Source: Joyebacterum sp964521425 (GTDB lineage Bacteria; Joyebacterota; Joyebacteria; Joyebacterales; Joyebacteraceae). Taken from it: a stretch of DNA of 64,000 nt. Below are positions 42,173-50,563 of the stretch, piece after piece. Location: positions 3,844 through 67,843 of the forward strand of contig CAZFRO010000013.1 in assembly GCA_964521425.1 (NCBI GenBank), given 5' to 3'. Position numbers and translations under genes: made by a program. The number at the start of each line of letters is the position of its first letter. The stretch's first letter is position 1. Below the pieces are notes generated by a model that saw only the letters and a program-made list of their open reading frames with translations, did not search any database and was not told the origin of the DNA.

Positions 42173-43471
42173 CTACTCCAATCCAGAGAACGGCTTCTGG
42201 CGAGACATGAGATCCGCATGCTCCCCACGCTCCCTGATGATTGACGCCTTCCCATTCAGGACGAGGACCTCGGCTGCGGTTGGATGCGAGAGAAATCTCA
42301 ACGGACTCATCGAGTAGCCGTAGGCGCCGGCATTAAAGATGCCGATGAGATCGTCTATCGCGATACTGTCAGGTGTCTTGATCTCCTGGCTTGTCACATC
42401 GATCGGCGTGCAGAGCGGACCTGTGACCTTGGCTCCGACCGTGCCCGGCTCTCCGAGCTTGTTCACGACGGCCGCTTCATGATGGACCTTCATGAGCATT
42501 GGTCGGACGAACTGGTTGATGCCACCGTCGGTGATGACGAAGCGCTCTCCCCTTGATTCCTTGAGTTCGAGCACGCGCGACAGATAGACGCCGCACTCGG
42601 ACACGAGGATTCTGCCCAGCTCCAGGATGAGACGGAACCCATCGCGTTCGGAGTAGGGGGCAAACACATTCTCGACCTCCGCACCGAGAGCCGGTAGGTC
42701 AAGCTGTTCTTCCTTCTCGTAATGCGGCACGCCGAGGCCGCCGCCGAAGTCGATCAATTCGAGCTTGCCGCCGATCAGATCCTCCACACGTCGTGCGGTC
42801 GCTACCGTGCGCTCGGCATTCGCCACAACCTCGTCCGCGTGGAGAATCTGGCTTGCCGTGTAGACGTGCACGCCGACGATATCGATCATCTTCCTGTCCC
42901 AATGATTGGGAAGATCATCGAGCTTCTCCTCGTCGATGCCGAACTTGCTCGGGCCGCCGGCCATCTGTTCGTGAAGCGGGCCCGTCGAGCCGCCACCCAC
43001 CTTCGTGAGACCGGCGGACGTGTTGATTCTCAAGGCCACACGTGCCGGGACACGAAGTAGTTTCGATATATGCGATATCCGTTCGAGCTCTCTCAACGAC
43101 TCGACATTGATGGCGAAGATCCTGGCCAGAATGGCATCCTCGAGTTCGCGGTCGGTCTTTCCGGGGCCGGCGAAAACGATATCGAGTGGATCAAACCCGG
43201 TCTCCCTTGCGACGAATAACTCGCCGCCGGATGCCAGTTCCACCCCAGCCCCGAGCTCCATCAGAAGCCCGACGAGCGCGAGGGACGGGTTTGCCTTCAT
43301 CGAGTAGAAGATCTCGAATGATGGGAAGGCGCTTCTGAGGGCGCGGAAGCGCTCGCGGATCCTGTCGCCGTCGTAGACATACGTCGGGGTCCCATGCTCT
43401 CCCGCAAGGTGCGTTACAGGGACACCGCCGATCTCAAGTACACCGTCCTTGTGTGTGAAGTTCCTAAGCAG
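42173..43471 (-). CDS. Fold-type III PLP-dependent amino acid decarboxylase, apparent CTG start
   Basis: Alanine-racemase-fold decarboxylase, 432 residues if it starts at CTG 43471. PLP lysine is in YSMKANP (about residue 60). The PLP-phosphate glycines are in GGGLGVP, and NAGAYGYSMS is typical. VHVYTASQIL and GPLCTPIDV (instead of LysA-type GPLCESGD) point to BtrK-like or exosortase-associated decarboxylases rather than true LysA; the substrate is unknown. Between the in-frame stop and ATG 43300 there is no ATG, GTG or TTG, yet family-like sequence (GVLEIGGVPVTHLAGEHGTP) extends to the CTG, which has AAGGAGG five bases upstream. It follows the DUF364 gene by 16 bases. Confidence 0.85.
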   Translation of the reverse strand: MLRNFTHKDGVLEIGGVPVTHLAGEHGTPTYVYDGDRIRERFRALRSAFPSFEIFYSMKANPSLALVGLLMELGAGVELASGGELFVARETGFDPLDIVFAGPGKTDRELEDAILARIFAINVESLRELERISHISKLLRVPARVALRINTSAGLTKVGGGSTGPLHEQMAGGPSKFGIDEEKLDDLPNHWDRKMIDIVGVHVYTASQILHADEVVANAERTVATARRVEDLIGGKLELIDFGGGLGVPHYEKEEQLDLPALGAEVENVFAPYSERDGFRLILELGRILVSECGVYLSRVLELKESRGERFVITDGGINQFVRPMLMKVHHEAAVVNKLGEPGTVGAKVTGPLCTPIDVTSQEIKTPDSIAIDDLIGIFNAGAYGYSMSPLRFLSHPTAAEVLVLNGKASIIRERGEHADLMSRQKPFSGLE

Positions 43472-43487
43472 TTGTTCCTCCTTGCCG

Positions 43488-44321
43488 CTATTTCTTTCTG
43501 TAGACGTCTATTCTAGAGGTACCACCGAAGATGTAGAACGGGAAGGGCTCTGCGATCGCCGTGTCGATGCCCATCTTCACATACTCCCCGCAGAGGTTCG
43601 CCCCGGTCTCGCAGAACAGAACGATCCGGGTTCCGGCTCTCTTGGCGGTCTTGATGATGTCATCCATCGTATCCGTGGAGATAATCATGCCCGTCATCAC
43701 AGCGACATCGGATTCCTCGATCAGTTCCAGCGTCCGGTCCTCGTTAAACACGGGCACGCCGTCTATCTCGGTGCCAACGATCGCAGGATCCTCGTCCGTG
43801 CCGACAACGTGCACTCCGCGGTCGGAGAGCATCTTGACGATGTTCCCGATCACGCCAACGTTGACGACGCGACCGCCGGGCTTGTCCAGCTCCTCGAGTT
43901 GACGCATTACCTCTGTCACGACGATGTCGCTTCTCCAGAGCGCCTTCTTCCTCGAGCTTCCCGTCTCACAGTACCTCTCGTCCGCGTGCTTCTCGAAGGC
44001 GGAGAACATGGCGTCCGTAGTGGCGACCTCGAAGCAGCGGTGTTCGTGCTCAACCTCGCGGCAATCCTGCCCGAGAAGAGACTGTCCCTTCTCCATGGCC
44101 GGGATGGTCGAGCAGTAGCACGCTCCCTCCCCGAACGTCTGAACGAGGAGAAACGTGTAGTCGAATGTCCGCTCCGCAGCGTTCGGTTTGAACAGAAGAT
44201 CCGTCCGCCAGAGTCCGCGAATCTTGAAGGACTCATCCGGGTAGTCCTTACTCCGCTCGATGCCGATTCTCGCGATCTCTTTCAGATAGTCCACAGAGGG
44301 CTCCTGGATCGGTGTGTTCAT
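43488..44321 (-). CDS. DUF364 protein, putative heavy-metal chelation domain
   Basis: A 277-residue cytoplasmic protein. The C-terminal half matches the DUF364 pattern: VGVIGNIVKMLSDRGVHVVG, then the loop DEDPAIVG and a second Rossmann-like strand ESDVAVMTGMIISTDTMDD. The N-terminal half is Cys-rich for a cytosolic protein (EGACYCSTIP, QDCREVEHEHRCFE). The family has been linked to metal-ligand chemistry, but no reaction is established. It is the first gene of a three-gene minus-strand operon. Confidence 0.78.
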   Translation of the reverse strand: MNTPIQEPSVDYLKEIARIGIERSKDYPDESFKIRGLWRTDLLFKPNAAERTFDYTFLLVQTFGEGACYCSTIPAMEKGQSLLGQDCREVEHEHRCFEVATTDAMFSAFEKHADERYCETGSSRKKALWRSDIVVTEVMRQLEELDKPGGRVVNVGVIGNIVKMLSDRGVHVVGTDEDPAIVGTEIDGVPVFNEDRTLELIEESDVAVMTGMIISTDTMDDIIKTAKRAGTRIVLFCETGANLCGEYVKMGIDTAIAEPFPFYIFGGTSRIDVYRKK

Positions 44322-44401
44322 GGGGGCTTGGGCGCCCGGACGGTGAGGTCGGGTAGGCCGCTACCTCAATCGGTTTCGATGGCGAATATAGCACGCGAGC
44401 G

Positions 44402-47400
44402 TCACCGAAGCACGGCGATCTTCCGCGTGAGTTCCGACGTCCCGATACGTGCCCTCACGAAGTAGACACCGGCAGCGACGGATCTGCCATCGCTGCCCGT
44501 TCCGTCCCAGTGGGCCGTGTAGCCTCCGGCCTGGCGCGGACCTTCAAAGAGGGATCTGACGAGGCGCCCGTCGAGAGAGAAGACGTCCACGGACGTCCAC
44601 CTGTGGTCCGCCTCGACAACATATCGGATCACGGTCTCACCCGTCGTCGGGTTCGGGAAAGGTGGAAGAAGCCTGGGGACGGATGTGTCGAAGGGGGTCG
44701 CTATCTCCCATGGGCCGTGGATGGTGGTACCCCCGCAGCACTCAAGGACGCGCAGACGGTAGCTGTAGCTGGTCCACGCCACGGAGGACGTGTCTGTGTA
44801 GTGATACCATCCCACTGCATCCGGCGAGAGCGGCGACGAGGTGAGGGATATGTAGTCGTCGTCCGATCCAATGATCCGGCGCTCCAGATAGCACCCAAGC
44901 GGCCCGTCCCAGGGCGAGAGATACCAGGTGAAGCTCGTGGAATCAGGTGTCTCCTCCCAGCTGAAGCCGACGAGCAGCGCCGGTTCCTGCCACTCGGTCA
45001 TGTTCTCAAGAAGCGCCAGAACCACGCTCTCGGCGGCGTCTGTCTCTATATAGTATAGAGGGAATCCGAGAACGGCGACGGACCCTGTCCCGTCATCCGC
45101 GAGCCTGAGCGTGGCGCACGGCTTCTCATCAAGGTCCTCGTTGAGGTAGGCATCAAACAGGTGAAGCCTCGTCGTGGTCGGGGAAGGCCTGTAGACCTCG
45201 CAGTCGGGTAGGCCACCGTATGTGGCATGCCCACCCTCCCACTTCACAAGCGTGTCCACCGGGAGGTGCGGGTAGCTCCACGGAGCGATCGAGATCCCCC
45301 CAAGGAACGCGTATCCATAAGAAGCCGGGATCTCGGGGTCCGACAGCGAACCGGTATTGTACATGCTGTCGATCCCCGCGTGGCCGTGAACGAATTCCCC
45401 CTGCCCGAACGTTCGCCATTGCTCAGACTGGCCATTGGCCGCGAGCGCGTGAATGGCGGAGTGTCCCTCGATGATGAGATTGCCTCCGGCCCGGACGAAC
45501 CCCTCGATCGCGTGATAGCCGGCCTCGGACTGCGCGGGGTGAAGCAAGGTCGCGCCGGCGCCGAGGCTCCAGAGAATAGTCCGGTAGCCAGCGAGGTCCT
45601 GCGCCGATGGGAGTTGGGGGTATATGCCTGAGAAATGCTCGTAGGGATCCCAGGTGTCGTGCTCCAACCCGGACAGAATCGAGTCGTAGAACGCATCGTG
45701 TACTGCCTCCGGCACCGATTGTCCGAACCAGTCGTCGATGTGAAGGAGCGGCGACGTCATCCCGGCCTGTATCGGAGCGATCGCGATCTTGCCGATGGTC
45801 CGGGAGCCGTTCTCGTCCTCGGTCAGGAAATATATGGCCGTGTCTCCAAGCTCCGGCACGATGACGAAATCGTGCGGCGCGCTCTCCCATTCCGACCAGT
45901 CGACCGTGTCACCGATAGCGAAGGCCACGGCATCCGCCGTCCCGCAGTAGTCGTCCGCTCTTGCCTCAAGCCCGAAGACAAGGCGCTCTCCCTCGAAGAC
46001 CCCGAACCTCGGGATGCCCCCGGGCGACCAGGAACCCAAGAACTCGACCGTGTCCTGGATGGCGTCTATCTCCACACGGAGGACGGGGGAGAGTGAGCCG
46101 GTTGCCGTGAACGTGTGTGACGCCGGCGTGGGGTCCGCTACGCCATTGTCGTCGATGGCCCGGATCTCGAACCGGTAGTCGCCCTCCGTGAGACCGGGCG
46201 GCACGATCGATGTCTGACTCACGGGAAGCTCAATCCACTCACGCTCAAGGAAACCCTCGTCGGGGCGAACGTTGCTGCGCACTTCGCCATCCCACTCAGG
46301 AAGTTGCGTGATGCGGTACTCGTGAAAGGCTATGTCCCCATCGAAATCGGTGGCTCGCCACTCGAAGAGGGGCTGAAGTGTGAGAAGCGAATTAGTGGCT
46401 GCGCAGTTTTCGGCGAGAACTGTCTCCGGCGGCAGATTGGGTTCCTCTCCGACGACTCCCGCAACGGCCGTGCCGGTGGCTACGTTGACGGCAGCTAGCG
46501 CGCGGCATATGGGCAGGTCCACGTTCTCAATGAGATCGTACGGCGTGTGGTGGTACGGAGACCACCCTGCGCCCGCGCTCGTATCGAGTACGTTGTAGCC
46601 AGCGTTCCAGAAGCTGTTCTGATCGCTCGCGCCTATCGGCTGCACTGTCGTGATGCAGCCGTAGTCGGTGTTATCCGTGATGAGATCGCACATGAGGGCT
46701 GCCACGGCGAGGGACGATGAGTCCGAGTAGACGATGGCGGTCGGGTCCGGTTCGTCCGGATACCCGAGGCAGTCCATGTTGAGATAGATGACGATATCGA
46801 GCCCGGAAGCGACAGCGTCACTCACCCAGGCATGGCTTCCCCTTAAGCCCAGCTCCTCACCCGACCAGCAGGCGAAGATGACACTTCGTTCGAGTTCCAG
46901 GTCTGCCAGAAGCCTGGCGGCCTCGAGAACCCCCGCTATCCCGGTCCCGTTGTCGTCGGCCCCCGGGGCTGGGGCATCAGGATCGGTGAAGTTGTCCGTG
47001 GTGACCGAGTCGTAGTGGCCGCCGATTACGACGTATTCATCGGGGCGTGACAAGCCCTCCTTCCAGGCGACGACGTTCATCGCATCGACCGTGTCCTGGA
47101 AGGTCCAGCATCTGAAGGTGTCGAGTTCGACGTCGGTGAGTCCGTAGTCGATGAACTGCTCGCGAATCCAATAGCCCGCGGCCCAGCACGAGTCGACGGC
47201 GACGTATCTGCTCCCGTAGTCCTGCATGTGTTGAATAGTCGAAGTGATGTTGTCGAGACTGGTCGAGTCCATGAGAGCGACAAGGAGGCTGTCGGGTGGT
47301 AGGCGAAGAAGGTGCACCGGCGTGGCCGTCTCGCGTTGAGCTGTCTCGTGTAGTCGCGTGCCATCCGCGACAAAGTCGCTGGGAGTGGCATCTCCTCGCT

Positions 47401-47548
47401 CGTCATCCGGCCACGGCACGTCACCCGTCAGCATGGCGAGCGGTGCCCGCGATGTCCGGGTCTGTGAGAATGCAGCCGGCATCGGGCCGGCCGCGTTCAC
47501 CAAGACGACGAGCAAGATACTGAGCGCGATGAATGAACGCGAGTTCAT
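44402..47548 (-). CDS. Secreted M28 zinc aminopeptidase with FlgD/type-IX-like sorting domain
   Basis: About 1048 residues. After a signal peptide and propeptide comes an M28 catalytic domain (about 90-365) with all zinc-site motifs: GGHYDS (His), PGADDNGTG (Asp), SGEELGLRG (Glu pair), LNMDCLG (Asp) and SPYHHTPYD (His). A long beta-rich middle with Fn3-like segments and a gene-modulator-like region (GGNLIIEGHSAIHALAANGQ) follows. The end (about 955-1048) is a FlgD-Ig-like C-terminal domain (PPFPNPTTGETVIRYVV to ELTRKIAVLR) typical of type IX substrates. ATG 47548 follows GGAG; ATG 47560 is an alternative. Confidence 0.92.
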   Translation of the reverse strand: MNSRSFIALSILLVVLVNAAGPMPAAFSQTRTSRAPLAMLTGDVPWPDDERGDATPSDFVADGTRLHETAQRETATPVHLLRLPPDSLLVALMDSTSLDNITSTIQHMQDYGSRYVAVDSCWAAGYWIREQFIDYGLTDVELDTFRCWTFQDTVDAMNVVAWKEGLSRPDEYVVIGGHYDSVTTDNFTDPDAPAPGADDNGTGIAGVLEAARLLADLELERSVIFACWSGEELGLRGSHAWVSDAVASGLDIVIYLNMDCLGYPDEPDPTAIVYSDSSSLAVAALMCDLITDNTDYGCITTVQPIGASDQNSFWNAGYNVLDTSAGAGWSPYHHTPYDLIENVDLPICRALAAVNVATGTAVAGVVGEEPNLPPETVLAENCAATNSLLTLQPLFEWRATDFDGDIAFHEYRITQLPEWDGEVRSNVRPDEGFLEREWIELPVSQTSIVPPGLTEGDYRFEIRAIDDNGVADPTPASHTFTATGSLSPVLRVEIDAIQDTVEFLGSWSPGGIPRFGVFEGERLVFGLEARADDYCGTADAVAFAIGDTVDWSEWESAPHDFVIVPELGDTAIYFLTEDENGSRTIGKIAIAPIQAGMTSPLLHIDDWFGQSVPEAVHDAFYDSILSGLEHDTWDPYEHFSGIYPQLPSAQDLAGYRTILWSLGAGATLLHPAQSEAGYHAIEGFVRAGGNLIIEGHSAIHALAANGQSEQWRTFGQGEFVHGHAGIDSMYNTGSLSDPEIPASYGYAFLGGISIAPWSYPHLPVDTLVKWEGGHATYGGLPDCEVYRPSPTTTRLHLFDAYLNEDLDEKPCATLRLADDGTGSVAVLGFPLYYIETDAAESVVLALLENMTEWQEPALLVGFSWEETPDSTSFTWYLSPWDGPLGCYLERRIIGSDDDYISLTSSPLSPDAVGWYHYTDTSSVAWTSYSYRLRVLECCGGTTIHGPWEIATPFDTSVPRLLPPFPNPTTGETVIRYVVEADHRWTSVDVFSLDGRLVRSLFEGPRQAGGYTAHWDGTGSDGRSVAAGVYFVRARIGTSELTRKIAVLR

Positions 47549-47781
47549 ATGACTCTCCATACAGTCGTCCGTTGTTGGCCTCAGTATACACCTAGAAGGG
47601 CGAGAGAACGAGTGGGCACGAAGCCCCAGACACGGCCGCCCGTGTCGCTACGTTCTATGCCCTCCATCTGGCTCTCGGCACAATACCACTGCGGAACCAC
47701 CGCGACTGTGCTATGATAAGTGTGTTGCCCACATGAGCGCACGCCGTGCCGCACCGGGCACGGCTGAAAGATGAGGTTGGC
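47549..47781. other. Divergent intergenic region
   Basis: About 230 bases between the M28 gene and the Cys-rich protein gene. It holds a small hairpin GACACGG / CCGTGTC near 47630-47650 and a TATGAT that could be a -10 for the rightward gene near 47713. No gene is seen. Confidence 0.4.
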
Positions 47782-48249
47782 ATGCGATATGTGAGTATCA
47801 TCGCCGTGCTTGCCACCGCTCTTCTTACCGCGGGGTCCGCACAGGCCCAGATCTGCGATGAGCAAGTAATCTTCGACACCGACCCCGGCACGATCATCTG
47901 CCACCACACACAGACCGAGTTCAACTGCTGCGCCTGGATAGACTTCTCCGTCACCATCACGGAGTTCTCGATCTCGATTGTGGAGACGGAGGCCTATGAT
48001 GACGGTCCCTGCTACTGCAACTGCTGCTTCGACAACGAGATCGTGATCGGCGGCCTTGAGCCGGGTCTCTATGCGGTGACCATCTGGAAGATCGATTTGG
48101 GCGGCGCGGAGTACGTCGGGACCCGGGAGGTTGAGGTCGATGGGCAGTCCGCGCCCTTCATCGAGACGACGTACGAGCCGTGCGTGCAGACGACGATCGA
48201 CGACGATTCTCTCTGGAGCTGGGGTACCATAAAGGCTCTGTATAGATAG
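47782..48249 (+). CDS. Small Cys-rich secreted protein, unknown
   Basis: A 155-residue protein with a signal peptide (MRYVSIIAVLATALLTAGSA, cleavage after AQA). The mature part has eight cysteines in small clusters (ICDEQV, IICHHTQ, NCCAW, CYCNCC, EPCVQ), suggesting disulfides or metal binding, and beta-like segments (GLEPGLYAVTIWKIDLGG). No family recognised. A strong hairpin follows, so it is probably a single-gene unit. Confidence 0.75.
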   Translation: MRYVSIIAVLATALLTAGSAQAQICDEQVIFDTDPGTIICHHTQTEFNCCAWIDFSVTITEFSISIVETEAYDDGPCYCNCCFDNEIVIGGLEPGLYAVTIWKIDLGGAEYVGTREVEVDGQSAPFIETTYEPCVQTTIDDDSLWSWGTIKALYR

Positions 48250-48284
48250 GTAGCACAGAATAGCCCGTGTCGGGCCGGTTCTTC

Positions 48285-48312
48285 GGGGCTCCGTGGACCA
48301 CCACGGGGCCCT
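48285..48312 (+). terminator. Terminator after the Cys-rich protein gene
   Basis: A 12-base stem GGGGCTCCGTGG / CCACGGGGCCCT with loop ACCA (two G-T pairs), followed by GCTGTTTG. Confidence 0.7.
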
Positions 48313-48494
48313 GCTGTTTGTGCGCCGGGCGTGGTGCGAAGCCGGATCAGGAGCAGCACGTCCAGCACACTCTACTGGTACGTAGACACGCCTGAAGGTT
48401 GCCTGGACGAGTCCGGGCTGCTAAACTCTTCGTTCAGGCTTGTGTCACAATGTAGGTGTGACCGGGCAACATTGATTACTCATACCGCGGCGCG

Positions 48495-48511
48495 GGTCCC
48501 CATCGGGGACC
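48495..48511 (+). other. Hairpin in moxR leader
   Basis: GGTCCCC, loop ATC, GGGGACC, 45 bases before the moxR ATG. It could affect leader stability or attenuation; no T-run follows. Confidence 0.4.
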
Positions 48512-48556
48512 GGCGCGGTGGCTCATTGCGTTTCATGCATAGCCGTGAGGAAGACT

Positions 48557-49561
48557 ATGAACCCTGAGATGAGATCCATTGAGGGCGGCGACCTCGAGGC
48601 CGTGAAGACACTCACGAGTGCGAAAGAGAAGATACTCGGAGAGATAAGAAAGGTGATCGTGGGGCAGGACCAGGTCATCGAGGATCTACTGATGGCCATT
48701 CTGGCTGACGGGCACTGTCTTCTGATCGGCGTCCCGGGGCTTGCCAAGACCCTGATGGTCAGTACGCTCGCGAGCGTCCTGGATCTCTCCTTCAAGCGGA
48801 TCCAGTTCACGCCCGACCTCATGCCGTCCGACATCACCGGAACCGACATCATCGAGGAGGATCCGGCGACCCACGCGAGGGACTTCAAGTTCATCAGGGG
48901 GCCGGTCTTCGCGAACATAGTTCTCGCGGATGAGATCAACAGGACACCTCCAAAGACACAAGCGGCACTCCTCCAGGCCATGCAGGAGAAGGAGGTCTCG
49001 GCGGGCGGCAACACCCACGCTTTGGCACTTCCATTCTTCGTACTCGCAACTCAGAACCCGATCGAGCTGGAGGGAACCTATCCGCTTCCAGAAGCGCAGC
49101 TCGACAGGTTCATGTTCAGCATCTACGTGGACTATCCGAGCGAGACGGAGGAGAAGGAGATCGTCGAATCGACAACCAGTGCTTATGTTCCCGAGCTTGA
49201 GAAGGTGCTGAACGGAGACGATATCCAGCGACTGCAGAAGCTCATCCGTCGAGTACCGGTTCCCGATCACACACTCGACTTCGCGGTGAAGCTGGCGCGC
49301 AGCACGCGGCCGACCGAAGACTCACCTGACTACATCCGGAACTGGGTGAGTTGGGGTGCTGGGCCACGAGCCTCACAGTATCTCATCCTGGGCGCCAAGA
49401 CGCGCGCGGTGCTGAATGGGAAGTACGCGCCCGAGACGGAGGACGTAAGGGCGGTCGCCGGGTCCGTTCTCAGGCACCGCATCGTTACGAACTTCAATGC
49501 CGAAGCCGACGGCGTTTCCGCATCCGACATTGTCGATCGCCTCGTGGCCGACGCGGCCTAG
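48557..49561 (+). CDS. MoxR-family AAA+ ATPase
   Basis: Chaperone-like AAA+ ATPase, 334 residues, which typically acts with VWA proteins. Walker A is GVPGLAKT at 58-65, Walker B VLADEINRTP at about 122-131, sensor 1 ATQNPIELEGTYPLPEAQLD, and the C-terminal lid domain contains ARSTRPTEDSPDYIRNWVSW. ATG 48557 follows GAGGAAG. It heads a MoxR-DUF58-BatA operon, a common envelope module in Bacteroidetes-like bacteria. Confidence 0.94.
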   Translation: MNPEMRSIEGGDLEAVKTLTSAKEKILGEIRKVIVGQDQVIEDLLMAILADGHCLLIGVPGLAKTLMVSTLASVLDLSFKRIQFTPDLMPSDITGTDIIEEDPATHARDFKFIRGPVFANIVLADEINRTPPKTQAALLQAMQEKEVSAGGNTHALALPFFVLATQNPIELEGTYPLPEAQLDRFMFSIYVDYPSETEEKEIVESTTSAYVPELEKVLNGDDIQRLQKLIRRVPVPDHTLDFAVKLARSTRPTEDSPDYIRNWVSWGAGPRASQYLILGAKTRAVLNGKYAPETEDVRAVAGSVLRHRIVTNFNAEADGVSASDIVDRLVADAA

Positions 49562-49606
49562 CAGCACGTGGCCGGCAGGGCCCGCCCCGCCGGCTGGAGA
49601 TTAGCG

Positions 49607-50506
49607 ATGCCCGATGAATCCTACAGACGCTTCCTCGACCCAACCGTCGTCTCAAAGCTCGCCACGATGGAGCTTAGGGCGAGGCTTGTCGTGGAGGGCT
49701 TCGTTACGGGTCTTCACCGGAGCCCGTACAAGGGATTCAGCGTGGAGTTCGCGGAGCACAGACAGTACATGCCCGGGGACCCGCTCAAGCACATCGACTG
49801 GAAGGTCTTCGGTAAGACCGACCGTTTCTACATCAAGGAGTATGAGGAGGAGACGAACCTCCGCGGCTACATCCTGCTCGACGCGAGCGCATCGATGGGA
49901 TACGGAGAGGACCGGATCACGAAGCTCGAGTACGGGAGCTACCTGGCCGCCGCGCTCACATATCTCATGCTGAAGCAGCAGGACTCCGCCGGCCTCCTGG
50001 TGTTCGATAAGAGCATCAGGGAGTACGTGCCGCCTCGCTCCAATCCCAGACAGCTCCACCTACTGCTTTCGGAACTCGACAAGACGGAGGCATCTTCAAC
50101 AACAGGGATCGGTGAGGTGCTCCACGAGCTGGCCAAGCGGATGAAGCGACGCGGCCTGGTCATTCTCATCTCTGATCTTCTCGATGACCCGGACAAGGTT
50201 ATTCCAGGTCTCAAGCACTTCCGGCACATGAAGCACGAGGTCATCGTCTTCCACGTGCTCGACCCGCGTGAGGCGGAGTTCACGTTCGAAACGGACGCTA
50301 CGTTCCGTGACATGGAAACGGGGGAGACGATCACGACCGAACCTCTGGCCATCCGCCGGGATTACCTGGCCGCGGTCGGGGAGTGGACGGCGCGGCTCAG
50401 ACGCGAGTGCGCGGAGAGTCGGATCGACTATGTGCCGGTGCTGACATCAACACCGTACGACCGGGCGCTCTTCTCCTATCTGGAGAAGCGGAAGCGACTG
50501 GGGTAG
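49607..50506 (+). CDS. DUF58 / VWA-like protein
   Basis: A 299-residue cytoplasmic DUF58 protein. Family hallmarks are HRSPYKGFSVEFAEHRQYMP, GDPLKHIDWKVFGKTDRFYI and a VWA-like metal motif in LLDASASMGYG (DxSxS), with LILISDLLDD later. ATG 49607 follows GGAG. It lies 45 bases after moxR, its usual partner. Confidence 0.92.
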   Translation: MPDESYRRFLDPTVVSKLATMELRARLVVEGFVTGLHRSPYKGFSVEFAEHRQYMPGDPLKHIDWKVFGKTDRFYIKEYEEETNLRGYILLDASASMGYGEDRITKLEYGSYLAAALTYLMLKQQDSAGLLVFDKSIREYVPPRSNPRQLHLLLSELDKTEASSTTGIGEVLHELAKRMKRRGLVILISDLLDDPDKVIPGLKHFRHMKHEVIVFHVLDPREAEFTFETDATFRDMETGETITTEPLAIRRDYLAAVGEWTARLRRECAESRIDYVPVLTSTPYDRALFSYLEKRKRLG

Positions 50507-50563
50507 AAGAGCCGACGGATCGCCCGTGGCTCAGTGGCACGGACAAGACTGACGGGGACACAC

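Larger units (their letters stand above)
48250..48556. other. Gap before moxR with two hairpins
   Basis: About 307 bases. It holds the terminator at 48285-48312 and a second hairpin at 48495-48511 upstream of moxR. Otherwise I see no gene or clear promoter. Confidence 0.5.

Noticed and set aside
42173..43300. Decarboxylase starting at ATG 43300
   Set aside because: It would lose the first part of the barrel and start at the PLP lysine; upstream coding sequence is family-like.
42173..43471. Assignment as diaminopimelate decarboxylase LysA
   Set aside because: GPLCTPID and VHVYTASQ differ from LysA signatures; substrate left open.
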